From UBA6115 sp012514225 (GTDB taxonomy: Bacteria; Bacillota; Clostridia; Christensenellales; Aristaeellaceae), in NCBI GenBank assembly GCA_036756425.1, contig DAIOLC010000022.1:1-30601 (forward strand): a stretch of 30,601 bases of DNA. Reading direction: 5' to 3'. The position numbers and the translations under genes are program-made. Positions 21,531-28,437 of the stretch are shown one piece after another; position 1 is the stretch's first letter; every line of letters begins with the position of its first letter. The notes under the pieces were generated by a model that ran no database searches, had not been told where the DNA came from, and saw nothing but the letters and a program-made list of their open reading frames with translations.

Positions 21531-22793
21531 TCACTCGATGAAGTCAAACTCCATCTCACCGAGCCGCACGGTGTCGCCCTCCCGGGCGCCCAGCTCACGC
21601 AGGCGGTCGATGACCCCGGAGGCCTTGAGCGTCCGGTGGAACCAGTTGAGGCTTTCGTAGTCGTCAAAGTTGACGGCGTCCAGCAGGCTGTCCATCGACA
21701 TGCCGGAAACCTCGTAGAGGCCGTCCTTTTCCTTTCGCGCCTCCCAGCCGGTCAGCCGCTCCTGCGGCGCCCAGAGCTCCTCCTGGATGGGCTGGATTTC
21801 GGGCAGTGTGTCCAGCGCCGCCACGACCGCGTCCAGCAGCTCCGGGACGCCCTCGCCGGTGGCCGCGGAAACGGGGAAGACCGGCCGGCCTTCCGCCGCC
21901 CGGACAAGGCCGTCCAGGTGGCCCCGGCTCTCGGGCAGGTCCATCTTGTTGGCGACGACCAGCTGGGGCCGCCCGTCCAGGCCGCCGTAGCGACGCAGCT
22001 CCTCGTTGACAGTGCGGAAGTCCGCCGCTGGGTCGCGGCCCTCCTGGCCGGAGGCGTCCACCACGTGCAATAGCAGCCGGGTGCGCTCCACGTGGCGCAG
22101 GAAGGAAAAGCCCAGGCCCGCGCCCTCGCTGGCACGCTCGATGAGGCCGGGGATGTCGGCGACGGCGAAGCCCTTGCCCTTGTGCCAGGCGACGCCCAGG
22201 TTGGGGGTCAGGGTGGTGAAGGGGTAGTCGGCGATTTTAGGGCGGGCGGCCGTGATGCGCGCCAGCAGGCTGCTCTTGCCCGCGTTAGGGAAGCCCACCA
22301 GGCCGACGTCGGCGATGGTGCGCAGCTCCAGGACGAACTCGTGCCACTGGGTCTTGACGCCGGGCTTGGCGAAGCTGGGCGCCTGGCGGGTCGCGGTGGC
22401 GAAGCGCGCGTTGCCGTGCCCGCCCCGGCCGCCATGCAGCAGGACGCGCCGCTCGCCGTCTTTAAACATGTCCGCGGCCACGCGCCCGGATTCCTTTTCC
22501 TTGACTACAGTGCCCACGGGCACGCGGATGACCCTGTCCTCCCCCGCCTTGCCGGAGCGCTTCGCGCTGGAGCCGGCGGCGCCGTTCTCCGCCTGGTACT
22601 TGGTCTGGTAGCGGAAGTCCATCAGGGTATGCAGGTTGTGGTCGGCCACCAGCACGATATCGCCGCCCCGGCCGCCGTCCCCGCCGTCGGGGCCGCCGTT
22701 TGGCACAAACTTCTCCCGGTGGAAGGACACAGAGCCGTTCCCGCCGTCCCCCGCCTTCAGGCGGATGACCGCCCGGTCCACAAAACTGGCCAT
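21531..22793 (-). CDS. obg: Obg/CgtA GTPase with OCT domain
   Basis: 420 aa. The ATG at 22793 is preceded by AAGGAGGGG; the frame is open a little further upstream, but without a ribosome binding site. The N-terminal Obg fold (residues 1-~157) is Gly-rich (GDGGNGSVSFHREKF, GGPDGGDGGRGGD). The GTPase domain has G1 GFPNAGKSS at 167-175, G3 DIPG and G4 NKMD. The C-terminal OCT domain spans about residues 345-420, the form found in Bacillota. Obg is an essential GTPase acting in 50S ribosome assembly and the stringent response. Its promoter (22844-22817) lies next to repeat element B, whose flanking hairpin covers the -35 region. Confidence 0.96.
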   Translation of the reverse strand: MASFVDRAVIRLKAGDGGNGSVSFHREKFVPNGGPDGGDGGRGGDIVLVADHNLHTLMDFRYQTKYQAENGAAGSSAKRSGKAGEDRVIRVPVGTVVKEKESGRVAADMFKDGERRVLLHGGRGGHGNARFATATRQAPSFAKPGVKTQWHEFVLELRTIADVGLVGFPNAGKSSLLARITAARPKIADYPFTTLTPNLGVAWHKGKGFAVADIPGLIERASEGAGLGFSFLRHVERTRLLLHVVDASGQEGRDPAADFRTVNEELRRYGGLDGRPQLVVANKMDLPESRGHLDGLVRAAEGRPVFPVSAATGEGVPELLDAVVAALDTLPEIQPIQEELWAPQERLTGWEARKEKDGLYEVSGMSMDSLLDAVNFDDYESLNWFHRTLKASGVIDRLRELGAREGDTVRLGEMEFDFIE

Positions 22794-22816
22794 TTCCCCT
22801 CCTTGCTCAGGTGTAG

Positions 22817-22844
22817 AGTATACCACGCCGCCCAGTGCAGGGAA
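22817..22844 (-). promoter_or_regulatory. Extended -10 promoter of obg, next to repeat element B
   Basis: On the minus strand TATACT (22822-22817) is preceded by TGG, an extended -10, 23 bases before the obg ATG. The -35 position falls inside the hairpin at 22836-22871; only a poor TTCCCT (22844-22839, 16-bp spacing) is present. The element and its hairpin therefore form the upstream boundary of this promoter. Confidence 0.6.
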
Positions 22845-22871
22845 CCCCCGCTTTCGCGGGGGTTCCCTGCA
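22836..22871. repeat. Perfect 16-bp-stem hairpin, obg-side flank of element B
   Basis: TGCAGGGAACCCCCGC (22836-22851) pairs perfectly with the strand at 22856-22871 around a TTTC loop. Its inner 28 bases (22839-22866) recur at 23053-23080 with one mismatch, so the hairpin flanks element B on both sides. No T-run follows on either strand here. Confidence 0.7.
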
Positions 22872-23047
22872 GACTGTCGAAAAAGGTCTGCGGACCTTTT
22901 TCGATTCGGAGGATGGCTGCGGAATGTTTTCGCTGTTCGCGAAAACGCCCCGCGCGTCCGGCAGAGCCGGACGACACGATGATAATCGGTGGGCTGCCGC
23001 CCCCCGAAACCCCCTGCATCATCGTCTGTAGAAAGGTTTTTTGACAG
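22870..23047 (-). repeat. 178-bp structured dispersed element, copy B (MITE-like), inverted relative to copy A
   Basis: The reverse complement of this segment aligns without gaps to 3494-3671, with about 12 mismatches. Read in the same sense it starts CTGTCAAAAAACC and ends TTTTTCGACAGTCTG, so its terminal inverted repeats (CTGTC/GACAG) are better preserved than in copy A. All three internal hairpin stems are identical to copy A, including TCGAAAAAGGTC/GACCTTTTTCGA (22877-22904). Mismatches cluster near the CTGTC end and in loops or linkers. It is flanked by two hairpins of GGAACCCCCGC/GCGGGGGTTCC type, unrelated to those around copy A. The 313-bp gap between obg and the operon ending at 23106 is almost entirely this element plus its flanking hairpins. 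Confidence 0.8.
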
Positions 23048-23054
23048 CTCCGAG

Positions 23055-23080
23055 GGAACCCCCGCCTTCGCGGGGGTTCC
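23055..23080 (-). terminator. GC-rich hairpin ending the uvrC operon (other flank of element B)
   Basis: GGAACCCCCGC (23055-23065) pairs with GCGGGGGTTCC (23070-23080), an 11-bp perfect stem with loop CTTC. It lies 26 bases downstream of the stop codon at 23106, where a terminator for the minus-strand operon is expected. No T-run follows directly; the next T-run on the minus strand is inside the element edge (TCAAAAAACC, then TTTCTAC). With the hairpin at 22836-22871 it forms the duplicated pair around element B (27 of 28 bases equal). Confidence 0.55.
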
Positions 23081-23105
23081 GTGTTGATTCGTGCGTTCCG
23101 GGCGT

Positions 23106-24641
23106 TTACGGCTGTGCCGGCATCAGGCGCTGGGCGACCAGCGCGGTCAGCGCGCCCTGCAGGGTGGTTTGCACCTGTTCCCGCAGGCCCTGCATCTGTT
23201 CCGCGCTCAGGCCGTCCACACGGGCGGCGCCGGCCGGGTCGATGGCCGGGATGTTCCAGGGCGGGGCGGTGTTGCCGGTGACGTTGGCGGTGATTTGCGC
23301 CTGGGAGCCCTGGTCGGTCCAGGTGAGCCGGCCGGTGAAGTAGGTGGCCGAGCGGGAGTTGAGCCGGCTTTGCAGCTGCAGGCTGCCACGAAGGGACTGG
23401 GGCGCCGGGGCGCCATCGCCCTGGGGCGTCACCAGCAGGTTGAACTCAAAATCCCGGGTGGAGGTGCCCGCCGCGTTGTCGACGGCCTCCGGCGAAGGCA
23501 CGTAGAGGAGGTTGAAGCCGTAAGCCGTGGAAGCGGCGCCGCCCTCCGGCGCGGCCACGGTGAAGCCCTCCGACCCGGCCTCCGGCTGGAGGGTCAGGGT
23601 GCCGGCGTAGCTGACCTCCTCGCTGCCAGGGGCAGGGCCACCCGCGAAAGCCAGGGTGGTCGTGGCGCCCGCCGCGTTGGCGGGGTTTTTAGGGAGGTGC
23701 TCGACGACCACGGTGGTCTGCCCGCCGGTCGCGTCGGCCAGGAAGGTGTAAGTGACCTGCCGGACGCCGCGCGCGCCGCCCATGGGCAGCAGCAGCCGGT
23801 TCTCCAGGATCTGGCCCTGGGCGTCCACCAGGCGCTCGGACACCAGGTTGCCGTCGATGGGCAGGCTGTCCAGCGCCTGGAAGAAGCCGTTGAGCATCCC
23901 GGGCTGAAGATAGGCCGCCGCCTGCCGCCCGTCCAGCTCCTGGGCGAGCAGGGCCAGCAATTCGGTGTCGGCGTAGGCGTCCAGCAGCAGCTGCTTGATT
24001 TGCGCCTTGAGCTGCGGGGCGGGGACGGAAACGGTCACGCGGGTCTGCAGCCGGTTGTCGGTGTCCCTGACGGTCTCCGTCCGGGTATAGGGCTGCAGCC
24101 ACAGGGACAGCCTGACGGTATAGGACTCCAGCTTTCGGGCGGCCGCCGCCTGCCAGGTAGACTCGGCGGTGTTGAGCTTGAGCAGCAGTCCTTCCACCGG
24201 CGGCCACACGGGGTCCTGCCCGGTGAGCAGGGCCAGCAGCACGCCGCCGTCCCGCGCGTCCAGGTAGCGGACGCCGCCCAGGAGCGAGGAGGTCAGCTGT
24301 TCAAACTGCGCGTCCTTGAGGTAGCGCAGGTCGGCTGCCTGCTGCCCGCCGCACAGCAACAGCAGCTCCAGCTCCTCCAGCCCCTTGAGCGTGCCCACGC
24401 CGCGCAGGTAGCGAAGCGACAGCTCGCTGCCGGGCAGCAGGGCGTTGACGGCCGCGTTTGCGGCAGTGTCCAGCACGCTGAAGGCACCGCCGGTCTTTTC
24501 AAAGGTGACGGCGGCCTTCAGGCCGGAGCCGTCCTTGACCTGCTTGTAGAGTTTCTCGTCCAGCGTGTACTCCGCCGCCAGCGCGGGCAGGGCCAGGGCC
24601 GCCACCAGCAGGGCCAGCAGCCAGGCAATCCGTCGTTTCAT
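23106..24641 (-). CDS. Secreted protein of unknown function, 511 aa
   Basis: The ATG at 24641 overlaps the preceding stop by 4 bp (ATGA). A strong signal peptide occupies residues 1-22 (Lys-Arg-Arg, Leu/Ala core, LPALAAEY). I do not recognise a family. Residues ~25-270 look helical and Leu-rich, with a run LEELELLLLCGGQQAADLRYL. Residues ~280-470 look beta-rich, with repeated Thr/Val strands (RQVTYTFLADATGGQTTVVVEHL, YAGTLTLQPEAG, SATYFTGRLTWTDQG). The tail ends in a helix. There is no LPxTG, lipobox or transmembrane anchor apart from the signal, so the protein is probably released or held by a partner. Its neighbour upstream has a similar plan (signal peptide, Leu/Ala-rich body, beta strands), which suggests that the two are related or work together. 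Confidence 0.75.
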   Translation of the reverse strand: MKRRIAWLLALLVAALALPALAAEYTLDEKLYKQVKDGSGLKAAVTFEKTGGAFSVLDTAANAAVNALLPGSELSLRYLRGVGTLKGLEELELLLLCGGQQAADLRYLKDAQFEQLTSSLLGGVRYLDARDGGVLLALLTGQDPVWPPVEGLLLKLNTAESTWQAAAARKLESYTVRLSLWLQPYTRTETVRDTDNRLQTRVTVSVPAPQLKAQIKQLLLDAYADTELLALLAQELDGRQAAAYLQPGMLNGFFQALDSLPIDGNLVSERLVDAQGQILENRLLLPMGGARGVRQVTYTFLADATGGQTTVVVEHLPKNPANAAGATTTLAFAGGPAPGSEEVSYAGTLTLQPEAGSEGFTVAAPEGGAASTAYGFNLLYVPSPEAVDNAAGTSTRDFEFNLLVTPQGDGAPAPQSLRGSLQLQSRLNSRSATYFTGRLTWTDQGSQAQITANVTGNTAPPWNIPAIDPAGAARVDGLSAEQMQGLREQVQTTLQGALTALVAQRLMPAQP

Positions 24642-26095
24642 GGCAATACCTCCGTCTCCAAACGATCGCTCACCGTAAACTCATTGAGAGGGGGTTCGGG
24701 CGGCGCAACGCTGTCCCCCTGCGTCCGCCCGTCCCGCCCCAGGTCATGCAAAACAAGCAGGCGCTCCGGCAGGGGAAGGGCCAGCAAGGCCTGCCGGACG
24801 AGAGGCGCCAGCGAGGCGCGCAGCCGCGCGGCTTCCCGTTCCATCACCTCCGGGCCGGCCAGGCGCAGGTCCACCTCCGCCAGGGGTTCGGGCGCCGCAG
24901 GCAATTTGCCCGGTGCCGCCCGTAAGCCCAGCGAAACTTCCCGCACCAGCGCCCGGCCTTCGGACTGCCGCAGGGCCAGGATGCCCGACAGGGCGCCGTT
25001 TCCAAAGGCCAGGTCGGGCCGGGCTTCCAGCCGCACATCCTGCGGCGCTTCGCCGCCCCGGGACTGTGCCCGGACCGTGAGCAGGCCGGTGACGCGCTGC
25101 TGCGCGTCCAGCGTCTCCAGCCGCAAATCCACGTCGCCGCTCAGATCCTGGCGCGCTTTTCCGGACACGCTTCTGACCCGCCAATCCCCTTCCATTTTAC
25201 CCGGCGGCGTCTTCAGGTTCAGCCGCGCCTCCAGGGTATCGCCGCCCTTTAAGGCGGGCAACTTCAGGTTGAGGTAGGTTCCCTTTTCCGAACGCCCGAA
25301 GGACAGGCTGAGTCGGCGCGCGCCGCCGGGCAGGGCGAAGGCGCCGGTCACCTGGAAACCCAGGTCCGCGCCCGCCTTGTCCAGCACCCGCCGGACGGTC
25401 AGCCCGCCCTGCGGCTTGACGCCGGATAAATCCGGAAGCGCGGAAGCGCCGGCCAGGGCGCCGATCAGCCGCGCCAGCGCGGGCAGCAGCTCCGGGGCAA
25501 CCGCCTGCCAGAACAGGCCGGTCTCCTCGGCGTCTAATACGTAGTCCAGCCGGCTCGCGCCCCTGCCCGCTGCGCCCAGGCTGACAGACGCGCGCGACGG
25601 CTTTTCATGGGGCAAAAGCCCGGGCATAGCCGCAAAAGCGACAGCCTGGAGGGCTTCCGCCGCGCCGGCAAAGTCCGGCAGGCGGGACTCCGCGCCCAGC
25701 AGCAGCGTCCAGGGCGGCGTTTCCGCGCCGGACAGGTAGCGGGTCGCCGGCAAGGCGCCGGGCACCTCCAGCGACAGCCCCGCGCCGCGCGAATCCTGTT
25801 CTGCAACTGCGGTTAACGCGGTTTTTCCATCAAGCGAAAAAATCAGGTTGCCCGCCGTTTCCGAGAGCCGCAGGGACAGCCGCGCCGTCCCCAGCCAGGC
25901 GTTCAGGGCGGCCAGCGTCCCTTCGGACAGGTCCGGCCAGGCGGACACCTGCGCGGTGAGGTCGAGCGAAAGGGGCTCCTGTCCCGTCAGCCCATTCAAA
26001 AAGCCCGGGGCGCCGGGCGCCGGCTCCGCCAACGCGCCGGCCGCCAGCGTCAGCGCCGCCAGCAGGGCACACAGGGCTTTTGTCAACCGGCGCAC
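24638..26095 (-). CDS. Secreted protein of unknown function, 485 aa
   Basis: I prefer the GTG at 26095, because GGGGGG lies just upstream and the product then begins with a clean signal peptide (Arg-Arg-Leu-Thr-Lys, then ALCALLAALTLAAGALAEP). An in-frame ATG at 26149 overlaps the uvrC stop by 4 bp and has AGGAT before it, but it would add 18 residues with Trp, Pro and Asp ahead of the signal. The mature part is rich in beta-strand-like segments, alternating Leu/Arg/Ser (TARLSLRLSETAGNLIFSL, GDVDLRLETLDAQQRVTGLL, EVDLRLAG), and has no motif I can name. The stop overlaps the next gene (ATGA). It follows uvrC in one transcript, though DNA repair is unlikely for an exported protein. Confidence 0.72.
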   Translation of the reverse strand: MRRLTKALCALLAALTLAAGALAEPAPGAPGFLNGLTGQEPLSLDLTAQVSAWPDLSEGTLAALNAWLGTARLSLRLSETAGNLIFSLDGKTALTAVAEQDSRGAGLSLEVPGALPATRYLSGAETPPWTLLLGAESRLPDFAGAAEALQAVAFAAMPGLLPHEKPSRASVSLGAAGRGASRLDYVLDAEETGLFWQAVAPELLPALARLIGALAGASALPDLSGVKPQGGLTVRRVLDKAGADLGFQVTGAFALPGGARRLSLSFGRSEKGTYLNLKLPALKGGDTLEARLNLKTPPGKMEGDWRVRSVSGKARQDLSGDVDLRLETLDAQQRVTGLLTVRAQSRGGEAPQDVRLEARPDLAFGNGALSGILALRQSEGRALVREVSLGLRAAPGKLPAAPEPLAEVDLRLAGPEVMEREAARLRASLAPLVRQALLALPLPERLLVLHDLGRDGRTQGDSVAPPEPPLNEFTVSDRLETEVLP

Positions 26096-26145
26096 CGCTT
26101 TCCCCCCTTCATAATCCGGCCATACAACGGCCCGGAGCCGCCCTT

Positions 26146-27969
26146 TCATGCATCCTGGGCTTCCCCGCCGTGCAGCGCCTCATACAGCGCCCGCGCGGCC
26201 GGCAGGCTCATGCCGGGCACCCGGGCCAGGCTTTCCGCGTCCTGCTCCATGACGCCCTTGACGGAACGGAAAGCCGCCAGCAGGGCGCGCCGGCGCGCGG
26301 GGCCGATGCCCGGCACCTCCTCCAGCCGGGAGCGGATGGACGCCTTGCCCCGGAGCCCGCGGTGGTGAGTGACGGCGAAGCGGTGCGCCTCGTCCCGCAC
26401 GCGCTGGACAAGGTGCAGGGCGGGCGAATGCCGGTCCAGCAGGATGGGCTCCTTCTCATCCGGCAGGTAGATTTCCTCCAGCCGCTTGGCCAGGCCGAAC
26501 ATGGGGACGGAGAGCCCCAGGCTGTCCCGCGCGCGAAGGGCGAAGGCCAGCTGCTCCGGCCCGCCGTCGATGAGCATTAAATCCGGCAGCGGCCAGGCGC
26601 CCTGGGCGAGCTGGGCGCGCTTGAGCCGGCGCAGGACGACCTCGTTCATGCTGGCAAAATCGTTGGCGCCTTCCACCGTCTTGATGCGGAAGCGCCGGTA
26701 CTCCCGCCGCGCCGGCTCGCCGTCCAGAAACACCACCATGCTGGCGACCGACTGGGCGCCCTGGGTGTTGGAGATGTCGAAGCCCTCGATGCGCCGAGGG
26801 ACGTCCTGGAGGTTCAGGGCGGCGGCCAGCTCGCGGCTGGCGCCCACGGTGCGCTCCTTGACAACCTGCTCTCTGGCGTTGCGCTTCTGCAGGGCGTCCC
26901 GCGCGTTTTGCAGGGCGTTGTCGACCAGCTTGCGCTTGTCCCCCCGCCGGGGCACCGTCAGGGTGACCGCGCCGCCCCGGCGCCCGCGCAGCCAGGCCTC
27001 CAGCGTCTCCGGGTCGGCCGAAGCCTGGGCGACGACCTCCCGCGCGGGCACGCGGTCCTCGTAAAACTGCTGCAGGAAGGCGTCCAACACCTCGCTTTGC
27101 GGCTCGCCGCCCTCCCGGGGGAGGGAGAAAGCCTGGGCCTCCAGCATCTTCCCCCCGCGGATGAACAACACCTGCGCCATGGCGTCCAGCCCGTCCTGGG
27201 CCAGGGCCACGACGTCCTGGTCGACGCCGGAAGCCTGCAGCGCGTTTTGCTGCTCCATCAGGCCGCGGATGTCCCGGATGCTGTCGCGCAGCTCCGCCGC
27301 GCGCTCGAACTGCAGCTCCCTCACCGCCTGCGCCATCTCCCCCTCCAGGCGCTCCACAACGGGCTTGTAGCGGCCCTTCAGGAAGGCGATGACCTCGTCC
27401 ACCAGCACCTGGTACTCCTCTTCCGTCACCAGCCCCGCGCAGGGGCCCAGGCACTGCCCCATCTCGTAGTTGATGCAGGGGCGGCGGGACTTGCCCAGCG
27501 GGAACTTCAGGCTGCAGGTGCGCAGTGGGAAGGTGCGCCTCAGGATGCCGGTGACCTGGCGGATGGCGGAAGTGCCGTAATAGGGGCCGAAATAGCGCGC
27601 GCCGTCCGGCTCCACCCTGCGGGCGACCGTCAGGCGCGGGAAAGGCTCGTTGACGCTGATGCGGATGTAGGGGTAGTGCTTGTCATCCATCAGCTTGATG
27701 TTGTAGTAGGGGCGATGCAGCTTGATGAGGTTGCTTTCCAGCAGGAGCGCTTCCAGGTTCGTCGCCGCCAGGATGACGTCGAAATCGTCCACGCGGTCCA
27801 CCATCGCCTGCACCTTCATGCTGTGCGGCTGCGCGCCGAAATACCCGCGGACACGGTTGGCCAGGTTGAAGGCCTTGCCCACGTAGATGATTTCGCCCTT
27901 GTCCTTCATCAGGTAGCAGCCGGGGCTGTCCGGCAGCAGGGCGATTTTTTGCCGCAGGGCGTCGTTCAT
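26146..27969 (-). CDS. uvrC: UvrABC excinuclease subunit C
   Basis: 607 aa, full length for UvrC. The GIY-YIG nuclease domain is at residues ~12-90 (DSPGCYLMKDKGEIIYVGKAFNLANRVRGYF, with the 3' incision residues). The four-Cys-like segment around CSLKFPLGKSRRPCINYEMGQCLGPC follows. The UVR motif is near 205-235 (AVRELQFERAAELRDSIRDI). The RNase H-like 5' nuclease domain contains EGFDISNTQGAQSVASMVVF and LMLIDGGPEQL. The C-terminal double helix-hairpin-helix reads LEEVPGIGPARRRALLAAF and ARVPGMSLPAARALYEAL. UvrC cuts DNA on both sides of a lesion after UvrA/UvrB loading. It starts 24 bp after the DUF1292 gene and overlaps the next open frame. Confidence 0.97.
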   Translation of the reverse strand: MNDALRQKIALLPDSPGCYLMKDKGEIIYVGKAFNLANRVRGYFGAQPHSMKVQAMVDRVDDFDVILAATNLEALLLESNLIKLHRPYYNIKLMDDKHYPYIRISVNEPFPRLTVARRVEPDGARYFGPYYGTSAIRQVTGILRRTFPLRTCSLKFPLGKSRRPCINYEMGQCLGPCAGLVTEEEYQVLVDEVIAFLKGRYKPVVERLEGEMAQAVRELQFERAAELRDSIRDIRGLMEQQNALQASGVDQDVVALAQDGLDAMAQVLFIRGGKMLEAQAFSLPREGGEPQSEVLDAFLQQFYEDRVPAREVVAQASADPETLEAWLRGRRGGAVTLTVPRRGDKRKLVDNALQNARDALQKRNAREQVVKERTVGASRELAAALNLQDVPRRIEGFDISNTQGAQSVASMVVFLDGEPARREYRRFRIKTVEGANDFASMNEVVLRRLKRAQLAQGAWPLPDLMLIDGGPEQLAFALRARDSLGLSVPMFGLAKRLEEIYLPDEKEPILLDRHSPALHLVQRVRDEAHRFAVTHHRGLRGKASIRSRLEEVPGIGPARRRALLAAFRSVKGVMEQDAESLARVPGMSLPAARALYEALHGGEAQDA

Positions 27970-27993
27970 GGTCTCACGCCGGGAAGGATACCC

Positions 27994-28302
27994 TCACGCG
28001 CCATCGCCGGGGCTGTCCCAGCGCGCGCGGATGACCGGGATGAGCCGGTTGGCCAATTCCTCTTCCACCGGCTCGAAATCCTCGATTTCCTCGCCGTCCT
28101 CGCCCGTGGACACCACGACGCGCATGACGTAAAGGTTCTCCTGCTCCTCCCCTTCCGGCGCGGGGGCTTCCTCCCCCGCCCGGTTCGCGAGCAGCACGTA
28201 CTCCTCGCCGTTGTAGAAGAAATATTTCAGAACCGCCAGCAGCAGGCGGTTGCCGTCCTCGTCCATTCCCTCGATGACGTCCAGGCGTTCGTCTTCAGAC
28301 AT
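27994..28302 (-). CDS. DUF1292 family protein (YrzB-like)
   Basis: 102 aa and very acidic (many Glu/Asp). The family pattern is visible: LDVIEGMDEDGNRLLLAVLKYFFYNGEEYVLLAN, then NLYVMRVVVSTGEDGEEIEDFEPVEEELA. DUF1292 proteins are common in Bacillota, where they usually lie near alaS, yrrK/ruvX and other housekeeping genes; their role is unknown. GGGGGAG precedes the ATG at 28302. First gene of the minus-strand operon that continues with uvrC, with a good promoter at 28357-28329. Confidence 0.9.
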   Translation of the reverse strand: MSEDERLDVIEGMDEDGNRLLLAVLKYFFYNGEEYVLLANRAGEEAPAPEGEEQENLYVMRVVVSTGEDGEEIEDFEPVEEELANRLIPVIRARWDSPGDGA

Positions 28303-28328
28303 CGAAACTCCCCCTTTCCCTCCCCGTG

Positions 28329-28357
28329 ATTATACCGGCACGGAGGGAGCGAGGCAA
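28329..28357 (-). promoter_or_regulatory. Sigma-A type promoter of the DUF1292-uvrC operon
   Basis: On the minus strand TATAAT (28334-28329) is perfect, and TTGCCT (28357-28352) lies 17 bp upstream. The start is predicted near 28322, about 20 bases ahead of the ATG. It is back to back with a plus-strand promoter at 28372-28400. Confidence 0.75.
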
Positions 28358-28371
28358 CCGAAGCCGCCCGC

Positions 28372-28400
28372 TTGACGGCAAGGTTGCCGGGTGTTAGCGT
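28372..28400 (+). promoter_or_regulatory. Promoter of the secreted metallopeptidase-like gene
   Basis: TTGACG (28372-28377) is followed 17 bp later by TAGCGT (28395-28400), which has TGT before it as an extended -10. The -10 is weak, so basal expression may be low. The predicted start is about 30 bases before the ATG at 28438. Confidence 0.5.
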
Positions 28401-28437
28401 AAAGCCGAGAATCGCTTCACGGCGAAGGAGAAACAAA

